Source: Anaerolineae bacterium (GTDB taxonomy: Bacteria; Chloroflexota; Anaerolineae; DUEN01). From it: a stretch of 64,000 nt of DNA. Of this stretch, positions 46,398-54,178 are shown piece by piece. The notes below the pieces were generated by a model. The model did no database searches. It worked only from the letters and a program-made list of their open reading frames with translations, and had not been told where the DNA came from. Location: contig JANXBS010000001.1 in assembly GCA_025060615.1 (NCBI GenBank), positions 157,577-221,576 of the forward strand, read 5' to 3'. The stretch's first letter is position 1, and each line of letters starts with the position of its first letter. The translations under genes and the position numbers were made by a program.

Positions 46398-46416
46398 CAC
46401 AATTTTGAATGTCCGG

Positions 46417-46446
46417 TTGACCTTGCCAGCCTTGGTATGTTATAGT
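46417..46446 (+). promoter_or_regulatory. Candidate promoter of the GNAT gene
   Basis: TTGACC (46417-46422), 18 bases, TATAGT (46441-46446). Predicted start about 46453, about 110 bases before the GTG start at 46564. Back-to-back with the opp promoter in the 307-base intergenic region. Confidence 0.6.
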
Positions 46447-46563
46447 TGGTATGACTGGAATAGAGGAGAAGACCAGGCATTCCCCCTCGGATTTGTGCCG
46501 GCGAGTTAACCGACAGAAGTGTGCTTTCCCTTAGAGCGAAGTGATGCCAGCCGAGGGTGATCA

Positions 46564-47430
46564 GTGATCCCCCCCAACGTACGATTGGCCTCTGCTGACG
46601 CCGCAGACTGGGACATCTTGGCCGAGTTGCAGAATCAGGGGTTCTCCGAGTACCCGGTGTCGGCCCGTATTACGGCTTCCGAATGGCGAGAGCTCCTCGC
46701 AGCCTGGGACGTTGACCTGAGCAGCTCCGTGCTAGCGCTGACGAGCAGCGATCAACCAGTGGGCATGGGATGGCTAGGAGTACGTGGGCCGCGCGGTTGG
46801 ATCGGAGGCTTCGCCGTTGCGCCTGGATGGCGACGTAGAGGCATAGGTCGGGCCATGTTAGGCTGGTTGGTCGAGGCGGCTCGCCAACGGCGCCTGGCAA
46901 CTGTTACCCTGGAGGTGCTCACAGAGAACGCGCCGGCCATCGCCCTGTATCAGGCTAGCAGCTTTCGCGTTCAACGTGAGCTATTAACTTGGGAACGATC
47001 GCCCGAGATGGGATCGCTCCCAGTACCTCCAATGAGGGCGGAACGCGCCGACCCTTGGACGCTGCTGTCCTACTTCGATGCCTGGCACTCCGAGCCGCCC
47101 TGTTGGCAACAAGAGCAAAGGTCCCTTCTGCCCCAGCTGGAAATGTACACCGGATGGGTTATCACCCGTGCGGGGAAACCCACTGCCTACGCGCTGACCA
47201 ATGCGAGCAGCCAGCAGCTTGAATTGGTGGATGTGGGAGTAGCACCCGGTCCAGAGGCGGTCTCGGCTGCGCGTACGTTGTTGCAATCACTCCAATTGCT
47301 GCATATGGATTACACGCTCACATTCCACCATCTCCCTGCAGGCGATCCGCTGAACCGCGTTCTGGCCGCCCTAGGCTTTCAGGTGATTCTTCGTCTCTAC
47401 GAGATGCGGCTAGATCTGAGCTCATGGTGA
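46564..47430 (+). CDS. GNAT family N-acetyltransferase
   Basis: Protein of 288 residues with an N-terminal acetyltransferase domain: GGFAVAPGWRRRGIGRAMLG holds the acetyl-CoA pyrophosphate-binding R-x-x-G-I-G at about 92, followed by VTLEVLTENAPAIALYQASSF. The C-terminal half (about 150-288) has a similar strand order (LELVDVGVAPGPEA, AALGFQVILRLYEMRL) but no clear coenzyme-binding motif, so it may be a degenerate second GNAT domain. It starts at GTG 46564 with an AGGGTG site. Substrate unknown. Confidence 0.87.
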   Translation: MIPPNVRLASADAADWDILAELQNQGFSEYPVSARITASEWRELLAAWDVDLSSSVLALTSSDQPVGMGWLGVRGPRGWIGGFAVAPGWRRRGIGRAMLGWLVEAARQRRLATVTLEVLTENAPAIALYQASSFRVQRELLTWERSPEMGSLPVPPMRAERADPWTLLSYFDAWHSEPPCWQQEQRSLLPQLEMYTGWVITRAGKPTAYALTNASSQQLELVDVGVAPGPEAVSAARTLLQSLQLLHMDYTLTFHHLPAGDPLNRVLAALGFQVILRLYEMRLDLSSW

Positions 47431-47462
47431 AGCTGGATCTCCCGCTTGAGCTATCGCCTCTC

Positions 47463-48230
47463 TTAATCCTCCCGTCGACGCGCTACGAGGATCATCCGAT
47501 CCGAGTTGGACTCAAACGGATCCAGTTCCCACGAACCATAAATCGCTTCTACTGCATATCCTGCCTTCTCCAACAACAACTCGGCCTCAAAACGCCCCAC
47601 ATAACGCATAGCGAAAGGCACCAACGTGCGCCTCCATGTGCCATTCGGCAGCAATTCATCGAACAGGAACTGCACGTGAATCATCTGTTCGGCCAGATCC
47701 ACTTGTCGTGTGTATTGCTTGATCACCGTGATCCCTGTGTCTGGCTCCGTCCATGTCCGCTGCACGATCAGACAGCCATTCTCATCGGTCAACAGTTCCG
47801 GGTTAGGCGGGAAGAGGTCGAGGACGAGTAGCCCCCCTGGTCGCAAATGGTGCCGCCAACATCGCAAAGCCGCTAACTGATCTGCCTGCGTCTCCAGGTG
47901 CATGAAGGAGTTAATAGCGCAGAGCGCCATGTGAAACCGTTGATCCAAGGCGAAGTTACGCATGTCTGCCTGGACTAAACGGACGTTTTGTTCCAACCCT
48001 TGGATGGTCACCTTTCGACGGGCGAGTTCCAGCATGGCGCTTGAGACGTCTAGTCCCGTCACCTGAAATCCAGCCTGTGCCAACCGGATCAGGACGCGGC
48101 CTGTACCACAGCCTAGATCAAGGATTGGGCTGCCGACGCGCTCTGCAAACCCGAGGTACATGGCGAGATCTGCCTCAAACCCCTCATATTCGGCATCATA
48201 AAAGCGGGCAAGCTGATCAAAGTCCGTCAT
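47463..48230 (-). CDS. Class I SAM-dependent methyltransferase
   Basis: A 255-residue methyltransferase with the SAM-binding motif ILDLGCGTGRVLIRLA (about 37), acidic loop VTGLDVSSAMLE, VQADMRNF and ALCAINSFMHLET. The C-terminal half (about 160-255) is a beta-rich cap usual for UbiE/small-molecule-type enzymes. Lies convergent to the GNAT gene with a 32-base gap. Substrate unknown. Confidence 0.9.
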   Translation of the reverse strand: MTDFDQLARFYDAEYEGFEADLAMYLGFAERVGSPILDLGCGTGRVLIRLAQAGFQVTGLDVSSAMLELARRKVTIQGLEQNVRLVQADMRNFALDQRFHMALCAINSFMHLETQADQLAALRCWRHHLRPGGLLVLDLFPPNPELLTDENGCLIVQRTWTEPDTGITVIKQYTRQVDLAEQMIHVQFLFDELLPNGTWRRTLVPFAMRYVGRFEAELLLEKAGYAVEAIYGSWELDPFESNSDRMILVARRRED

Positions 48231-48278
48231 AAAAAACCCTCACATCGCTGTTCGCTTTTACCTCAGAGTTAAAGCGGC

Positions 48279-49445
48279 TTATCTGGCGGTTGTGATCGCT
48301 GACCAGGCTGTGGGTCGTTGCCGGGGCAGTGCCCAGAACACCCAGCCGCTAACCAGGAACATCCCAGTGCTGACCAAGAACAGCGTCGTAAAACCGGCCC
48401 GCTGCGCGATCTGCCCGCCTATTGCCAAACCCAGAATCTGCCCCAACGCCATTGCTACGTTATACGCGCCCACCGAACCGGCTCGACGGCGCGCCGTGCT
48501 GCTTTCTGCCGCATAGATCATTGAAGTCACCATGAAGGCTGAATATGCGAAGCCGCGAAAGAGTTGCACCCCTATCAACCCCACCAGCCAGCGATGGAGC
48601 GTTACGTACCCTAGCATCACCAGCCCTAGACCGAAGCCACCTATTGCCAGTACCGGCGCCCTTCCCAGCGTGTCCGATAGGGTCCCTGTGATGTTCATAA
48701 AGGGCACCTCCGAAAGAGCAGCTAGACCCCATAGCCAGTTGGCTGCTGATTTTGGATAGCCTAGGCTCGATAGGAAATTCGGCCACATGGAGTAAGCAGC
48801 CCAGAACGCCCCTGTCCACAGCAACACCCCGGCCAGAAACCATCGCGAGATCTGCATAGATGCCTCGGGGGATGGCGTAGTGGATTCTTCATGCGAAAGC
48901 GGCACCTCGCGGATCATGCCGGCCACTAAGCTCGCAGCTAACAGCAACAACGCGCCTAGCCCATATACTTGACGCATGCCCAGGAACTGAATAATGGGGC
49001 CGCCGCCGAACGCGCCTAGTGCAAAGGAAAGAGAGCCCAAGCCTCGATACGAGCCCATATGCCGGCCGCGAGCGGTGTTGCTGGCGAGCAGGTCGCCCAT
49101 GAACGCCAGGCTGGCCGTGCCGTACGCGGCCATGGCGACCGCCTCCAGGATACGCACCCCCCAGGCGAAACGGTATGATGGGGCTATGGCCAACAGGCCA
49201 AATGCCAAGCCCATCCCCCACAGGCCACCAACCACTAATGGCTTGCGCCGGCCTATGCGATCGGACACGCGTCCCCAGGCGTAGCTGGCCACCAACGAGG
49301 CGATCGCGTACGTGGTGAGGATGATGGAGATGCGAGCGTAGTCAGCCCCCAAAGACTCCAAATACAGCGAGAGCATCGGCGAAGTAGCGCCGCTGGCCGC
49401 AAAGACTAGGAATAAGACGACGGTGAGCAGGAGGATGCTCTCCAT
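48279..49445 (-). CDS. Major facilitator superfamily transporter
   Basis: A 388-residue protein with 12 predicted spans. The loop 2-3 motif reads AWGRVSDRIGRRKPLVVGG, as in MFS proteins, and the pseudo-repeat in the second half is ISGTLSDTLGRAP (here ITGTLSDTLGRAP). Drug/metabolite efflux or sugar uptake cannot be distinguished. It has an AGGTGAT ribosome site immediately after a hairpin, so the leader may affect translation. Confidence 0.9.
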   Translation of the reverse strand: MESILLLTVVLFLVFAASGATSPMLSLYLESLGADYARISIILTTYAIASLVASYAWGRVSDRIGRRKPLVVGGLWGMGLAFGLLAIAPSYRFAWGVRILEAVAMAAYGTASLAFMGDLLASNTARGRHMGSYRGLGSLSFALGAFGGGPIIQFLGMRQVYGLGALLLLAASLVAGMIREVPLSHEESTTPSPEASMQISRWFLAGVLLWTGAFWAAYSMWPNFLSSLGYPKSAANWLWGLAALSEVPFMNITGTLSDTLGRAPVLAIGGFGLGLVMLGYVTLHRWLVGLIGVQLFRGFAYSAFMVTSMIYAAESSTARRRAGSVGAYNVAMALGQILGLAIGGQIAQRAGFTTLFLVSTGMFLVSGWVFWALPRQRPTAWSAITTAR

Positions 49446-49765
49446 GGATCACCTCACGGCAATGGTCGTTTTGCCGTGCGGAACCTGCACGGCACAAATC
49501 GCTCGGTGTAAGCGAAGCCACGCTGCCGCCTCAGCACCCAATCCTGGACTTCCATCTCCACCATTACATAGGGGGTCATGCTCTCGCAGCCAGACGAGTT
49601 GGCTCTCATGTGCGGTGAAAATTTGAGGTTTAAGGAGTGTGCTAGCCTGACGAGCTAGTATACTGACCACTGTGCCCCTATGCAGGAGGGCAAGCTTTAT
49701 CTAGGACATGACCTTGGCTGAATGGGCACCGACACCGTTGTGTGCGATGTCATGACCGCCAGAGC
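49446..49765. other. Intergenic region with a leader hairpin, otherwise no gene
   Basis: 320 bases between the BtuF-like gene and the MFS gene, both on the - strand. I see no supportable reading frame. A hairpin at 49455-49478 (CACGGCAA / TTGCCGTG, eight-base loop) lies directly upstream of the MFS ribosome site, and a second CGTGCC/GCACGG-like motif is adjacent. No clear promoter or riboswitch could be assigned. Confidence 0.6.
49455..49478 (-). promoter_or_regulatory. Hairpin in the MFS gene leader
   Basis: Eight-base arms CACGGCAA and TTGCCGTG flank an eight-base loop. The stem ends just before the GAGGTG ribosome site of the MFS gene at 49445, so folding or an operator protein here could control its translation or transcription. 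Confidence 0.45.
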
Positions 49766-50578
49766 TCATGATAACTGCCGTATCATCTGAAGCGATTGAC
49801 GAAGCCATTGCACCGCTTCCATCATAGAAGGTCCGTCGTGGATGATGTTATGAGAAGGTGTGACGTCCGCTTGCAGTATCTGAAAGTTCCAATTGCGCGC
49901 TCGTTGTAGGTCTGTCGCTTGTACCGGGTACTCCGGCTCAGAAAAACACAGGAAGATGTCCGGACGTCTACGCTCGACCTCCCTCAAATCAAGAGATAGA
50001 TAACCGGCGCGCACATCTCCAAAAACGTTTTCGCCGCCGGCGGCAACGATGAGATCGTTTATGAAGGTCAGACCTCCGGCCATTCGTACATGCTTGCCAA
50101 ACCAGAGCTCCGCATACACGCGTGGTTTGGGTTCCGGCGCGCTGGCCTTCAACTGAAAGAATAGCTGTTCCCAACGGTGGACAAGGTCACGGGCTGCAGG
50201 CAAGTCGTCCACTAGAGCGCCGAGGATTAGCACGTTTTCTAGGATCCCGTACAGACTGTTCGGCAAAGGTAGGGCATAAACGGGAAAGCCCTCTTGATGC
50301 AGCTTCTTAGCCAGATTGCGCTGAACACCGGTAGTGACAAGGACCAAATCAGGCTCCACGGCGCGAAGCCGCTCCCTGTCAACTTTCAGATAGTCACCGA
50401 CGATGGGCGCTTTTACCTGGGAAGTGAAGCGTGGACAGAACGCGGAGATGCCAGCAATCAGGTGGCTGTAACCCATGTATACTAACGTCTCCGTGAAGCC
50501 GGCAACCAGCGAGACGATACGCTGAGGCTTTTCGGGCAACTGAACAAAGGCACCAAGGGGATCACAATAGACTTTCAT
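49766..50578 (-). CDS. BtuF-like periplasmic-binding-fold protein, no signal peptide
   Basis: A 270-residue class III periplasmic-binding fold resembling the cobalamin-binding BtuF: PQRIVSLVAGFTETLVYMGY at the N-terminus, VDRERLRAVEPDLVLVTTGVQ, then PKPRVYAELWFG and LTFINDLIVAAGGENVF. It has no signal peptide or lipobox, so it is predicted cytosolic. No BtuC/BtuD partner is adjacent. Last gene of a cobalamin cluster, 23 bases after the PduX-like gene. It could bind a corrinoid in the cytosol; this is inferred from family and neighbours. Confidence 0.8.
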   Translation of the reverse strand: MKVYCDPLGAFVQLPEKPQRIVSLVAGFTETLVYMGYSHLIAGISAFCPRFTSQVKAPIVGDYLKVDRERLRAVEPDLVLVTTGVQRNLAKKLHQEGFPVYALPLPNSLYGILENVLILGALVDDLPAARDLVHRWEQLFFQLKASAPEPKPRVYAELWFGKHVRMAGGLTFINDLIVAAGGENVFGDVRAGYLSLDLREVERRRPDIFLCFSEPEYPVQATDLQRARNWNFQILQADVTPSHNIIHDGPSMMEAVQWLRQSLQMIRQLS

Positions 50579-50601
50579 GAGCTGTATCTCCTAGATCGTC
50601 C

Positions 50602-51492
50602 TCATCCTAAACAACGGTGGATGCGCACGACAACTTCGGAGAAGCGCGCTCGAGCTCGTTGTGCGACCTCGACTGCGTTCTCCGGCCGGCAGATTAAGCC
50701 GACGAGGGTGCCACTGTGTGCCCGACAAACGCCCAACGCGCCTAACGTGGCATATGAGATCAGCGCAGCATCCACTAGCGCGCTAGGCAGGATCGCCTGA
50801 TGCAGGCGCGCGCTTTGAGTGGCCGCCTGCGCCACTATAACAGGGTCGCTGGCTGCTAGTCCTGCCTCGAAGCATGTGAATACATCCCGATGGGCGGAAG
50901 CTAGCTTGCGCAGCGCAGCCATGTGATCGGCTGCGTTGAACGCTAAGGTGTCTATCTCGCCGCCGGGGTCGAGGATCACGACCGCTAGCGCCGGCAGCGG
51001 CGGCAACGGCCGATAGAAGCGCGCATCTCGATGGGCGAAAAGCGTGAGCTGCGGGAAGATCGTGCTGTCGCTTGGCTCCACTTGCACTGCCAGCCGCGCG
51101 ACTTCTTCCGGTGCGAATGGCCAGCCTAGCGCCGCGCCGACCGCGTAGATCGCGCCGGCTACGTCAGCTGTGCTCGAAGCATAACCGCGGGATCGCGGCA
51201 AGGGATTGCGTAACTCGAGCTGAACATCTGCGGTCGCCGCACCGCGCGCAGCTAGGGCCAGGCGCAGCGCAGCGGCAGCCTTCGGCGCATCTCGTAGGAG
51301 CGGACGGCCGTTTGCCCCTATCGTGACCGTGGTTTCGGCGTACCAATCGATTGCACACGAGACCAAGCAGGGGACACCATCGAGCGTTCCCTGTACCCAT
51401 TCGCCGCAGGTGCCTGGCAAGCGTACAGTGGCACTGCGGCATGAATTCCGCATTGCCATCGGGGTGGAGAGGTCATAGGCCGATAATAGCAT
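50602..51492 (-). CDS. GHMP kinase, L-threonine kinase (PduX)-like
   Basis: GHMP-fold kinase (296 aa) resembling PduX, which makes L-threonine phosphate for the aminopropanol arm of cobalamin. Visible are LPGTCGEWVQGTLDGVPCLV, the phosphate-binding GYASSTADVAGAI (P-rich LPRSRGYASSTADV) and a C-terminal AHSGTLVGLI motif. The CobD-like decarboxylase two genes upstream would use its product. Its ATG at 51492 overlaps the cobQ end by 20 bases; ATG 51459 is an alternative. Confidence 0.85.
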   Translation of the reverse strand: MLLSAYDLSTPMAMRNSCRSATVRLPGTCGEWVQGTLDGVPCLVSCAIDWYAETTVTIGANGRPLLRDAPKAAAALRLALAARGAATADVQLELRNPLPRSRGYASSTADVAGAIYAVGAALGWPFAPEEVARLAVQVEPSDSTIFPQLTLFAHRDARFYRPLPPLPALAVVILDPGGEIDTLAFNAADHMAALRKLASAHRDVFTCFEAGLAASDPVIVAQAATQSARLHQAILPSALVDAALISYATLGALGVCRAHSGTLVGLICRPENAVEVAQRARARFSEVVVRIHRCLG

Positions 51493-52972
51493 CCAGCCGC
51501 CTCACGTCTAAGGCTGCTTCCAGCGCGTCGGCAAGCCTGTCATAGCTCGCGGCCTTGCGTTGTCGGTAGGATAACCCGTCTCCCGACGGTCGCCAGCCCA
51601 GGCTCCTCAGCCAGGCGCGACGGAAGCCATCGTTGTGGAACAGCCCGTGCAGGTGCGTGCCCCAAATCCGGCCGCTAGCTGAGCATGCGCCGTCAAGCGC
51701 CCGGCTGCCGTCTTGCCGCTCCAATACCAGCAATGGGGTTGGGGGCGCGGCCTCACCGGCATGAATCTCATAGCCCGTTAACGGTTCGATCGTCTCCAGC
51801 CATGGCCAGCGCCCCAATGGCCGCGCGAGAGCCTGTTGCGTCACTTTCTCACGACTGAACACGACCTCTATCGGCAAAAAACCCAAGCCGGCCGCCTCGC
51901 CTCCACCCTCTACGCCATAGGGATCGCGGATCGTCTGGCCAAGCATCTGGTAGCCGCCGCAGATGCCTACCAGCGCTACGCCCTTAGCGGCCAGCGTCAT
52001 CACCGCGTCGGCCAGGCCGGTTGCCCGCAGCCACGCTAGGTCGGCCAGCGTGTGCTTCGTGCCTGGTAGGATGATCGCGTTGGGCTGGCCCAACGCCTGG
52101 GGGGTCTCCACGAAGCGAACACGCACGCCTTCTTCAACCGCTAGAGGATCGAAGTCATCGAAGTTGGCGATGCGCGGTAACTTGATGACCACGATATCCA
52201 CCTGCGGGTCAACGGTTGCGCTACGGAAGGGAAGATGTGTTGGGTTGTCCAAGCTAGCGCTATCTTCCTCGGCTATGCCGTGCTCACGCAGCCACGGCAC
52301 GATACCTAACACCGGTACGGCCCCTCGTTCCTCCAGAATGCGGATGCCCTCGGCGAAGAGGTCAGGGTCGCCGCGAAATTTATTGACGATCAGCCCACGC
52401 ACTAGTGCTCGCTCCTCCGGTGTCAACAGCCAGAGGGTGCCCAGGAGTTGGGCAAAGATGCCGCCCTTGTCAATGTCGCCTACAAGCAGCACGGGTGCGC
52501 GAGCGTGCAGTGCAACCGCCATGTTGGCGATATCGTTGCGGCGCAGGTTGAGCTCGGCCGGGCTACCAGCGCCTTCAATGATAACCAAGTCGTTGTTGGC
52601 ACGCAGCCGCGCGAATGCCCCGGTGACCACTTCCCATAGCTCGGCTTTGCGGCGGTAATACTCGCGAGCGGAAATGGTGTCTAGTTTCTTGCCTAGTACC
52701 ACTACTTGTGATCGGCAGTCGGCCTCTGGCTTGAGCAATACCGGATTCATGTCCACGTGGGGTGGGATGCCGCACGCCTCGGCTTGTGTCACCTGGGCGC
52801 GGCTGATCTCACCTCCCTCAGGTGTAACGCCAGCGTTGTTGCTCATGTTTTGCGCCTTGAAGGGTGCCACGCGCAGTCCTCGGCGGGCATAGAGCCGGCA
52901 TAGCCCCGTCACTAACAGGCTTTTGCCCACCGATGAGGCCGTCCCCTGGATCATCAAGGTCTTGGCAGTCAT
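51473..52972 (-). CDS. cobQ: Cobyric acid synthase
   Basis: Amidates side chains of adenosyl-cobyrinic acid a,c-diamide, using glutamine and ATP. The 499-residue enzyme has an N-terminal P-loop GTASSVGKSLLVTGL, NMSNNAGVTPEGGEI, and a C-terminal class I amidotransferase with the Cys nucleophile in ALVGICGGYQMLG and a His near GTHLHGLF. ATG 52972 is chosen; upstream frame to 53008 lies before it. Together with CobD and PduX-like genes it marks cobalamin assembly. Confidence 0.95.
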   Translation of the reverse strand: MTAKTLMIQGTASSVGKSLLVTGLCRLYARRGLRVAPFKAQNMSNNAGVTPEGGEISRAQVTQAEACGIPPHVDMNPVLLKPEADCRSQVVVLGKKLDTISAREYYRRKAELWEVVTGAFARLRANNDLVIIEGAGSPAELNLRRNDIANMAVALHARAPVLLVGDIDKGGIFAQLLGTLWLLTPEERALVRGLIVNKFRGDPDLFAEGIRILEERGAVPVLGIVPWLREHGIAEEDSASLDNPTHLPFRSATVDPQVDIVVIKLPRIANFDDFDPLAVEEGVRVRFVETPQALGQPNAIILPGTKHTLADLAWLRATGLADAVMTLAAKGVALVGICGGYQMLGQTIRDPYGVEGGGEAAGLGFLPIEVVFSREKVTQQALARPLGRWPWLETIEPLTGYEIHAGEAAPPTPLLVLERQDGSRALDGACSASGRIWGTHLHGLFHNDGFRRAWLRSLGWRPSGDGLSYRQRKAASYDRLADALEAALDVRRLDAIIGL

Positions 52973-52986
52973 TGTCTTTCTCACCT

Positions 52987-54135
52987 TTACATGCCAGGCG
53001 CTTGGCAAGTGTCTGACACTTTGATACCGCTCATCGCCTCAATCAGCCGTTCGTTTTCCTCAGGCCGTCGCGCTGCGACTCGGATAAAGGCTGGCAAACC
53101 AAAGGATGTACAGTTGCGCACCTGGATGTGGTGTTCCCGCAGCAGCGCCGCGCGCACTGCAGCCGCGTCGCCGACTTCAATCAACATGAAGTGGGTAGCG
53201 CTCGGCAACACGCGCCACCCTTGCGCTCGAAGCCGATCGGCCAGGCGAACCGCTTCAGCTCGCAATATCGCAGTAGTGCGGGCCACATGGTCAGGATCGC
53301 GCAGCGCGGCCAATCCGCAGGCGATGGCAGCCGCGCTCACGCTCCATGGCGGCTGGGAGGCAGCGACACGAGCAACTACATCAGGCGGGGCCAATAGGTA
53401 GCCTAGCCGCACTCCCGGCAACGCCCATTCTTTGGTCAATGAGCGTAACAGCACGACATGGCCGCTTCCGAGTAGCAGGACGCTGGGCCATGGCTCGATG
53501 ACGAAAGGCCGATACGCTTCATCGAGCACCCACAGAGCATTGGTTGCGGCTGGGAGCAGCGCAGCGATCTCGCCCGCTGTCAGGTAGGTTCCGGTCGGAT
53601 TGTTCGGGTTACACAGCCAGACTAGTCGCGGCCGAGCGGCTGCGATAGCTTGAGCCAACTCCTGGATTGCAGCGGACTGTCTTCGCTTTGGTTCGTCGTG
53701 CTCGTTGGCTGCCGACGAGAAGCGGTATTCCATCGTCACAGGCCAAAGGCCCCGCCACTCCTCTATCTCGGCCTGCACTAGGCGAGAGGCGACCGCGTAT
53801 TCGCTGAAGGTAGGGCCGACAATGAAGGTGGTGTCGCCAGGCTGCAGCCAGGCTAGTGCTAGCGCCCAGATCAGCCCAGTTGCGCCGGCGCCTACTAGTA
53901 CCCAGTCGGTCGGTACGCCGTCGCGTGCAGCGAGCGCCTCGCGCAGGGGGGACGCGTGGCGATCGGGATAGCGCGTCACGTCGCATGCCGCTAACGCAGC
54001 CAGCACACCCGGCGGTGGTCCGAACGCGTTGGTGTTGGTGCTGAAGTCGAGCACATCCTCCGGCCGCAGGCCTAGCGCAGCAAGCTCACCATAATCTGGC
54101 CCGCCGTGCGGTTCAGAGGCGAATACGCTGTTCAT
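52987..54135 (-). CDS. Threonine-phosphate decarboxylase (CobD)-like aminotransferase
   Basis: PLP-dependent fold-type I enzyme (382 aa) resembling CobD, which yields (R)-1-amino-2-propanol O-phosphate for cobalamin. It has DFSTNTNAFGPP at the N-terminus, VGAGATGLIWALA, LCNPNNPTGTYL, the Asp in VLDEAYRPFV and the PLP Lys in LRSLTKEWALPGVRLGYLL. Histidinol-phosphate aminotransferases share these motifs; the neighbours favour CobD. First gene of the cob group, 43 bases after cmr6 stop, with no promoter I can see between them. Confidence 0.85.
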   Translation of the reverse strand: MNSVFASEPHGGPDYGELAALGLRPEDVLDFSTNTNAFGPPPGVLAALAACDVTRYPDRHASPLREALAARDGVPTDWVLVGAGATGLIWALALAWLQPGDTTFIVGPTFSEYAVASRLVQAEIEEWRGLWPVTMEYRFSSAANEHDEPKRRQSAAIQELAQAIAAARPRLVWLCNPNNPTGTYLTAGEIAALLPAATNALWVLDEAYRPFVIEPWPSVLLLGSGHVVLLRSLTKEWALPGVRLGYLLAPPDVVARVAASQPPWSVSAAAIACGLAALRDPDHVARTTAILRAEAVRLADRLRAQGWRVLPSATHFMLIEVGDAAAVRAALLREHHIQVRNCTSFGLPAFIRVAARRPEENERLIEAMSGIKVSDTCQAPGM

Positions 54136-54178
54136 CTTTGTTCGCGTGCTTTCTCCTTCGCGCCTTCGTGATCTCAAT

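Noticed and set aside
49640-49710. Possible cobalamin riboswitch fragment near the BtuF-like gene (ACCACTGTG and GGAGGGCAAG)
   Set aside because: Only short partial likeness to a B12-box, no full riboswitch architecture, and it lies downstream of the cob genes on the opposite sense, so it could not control them.
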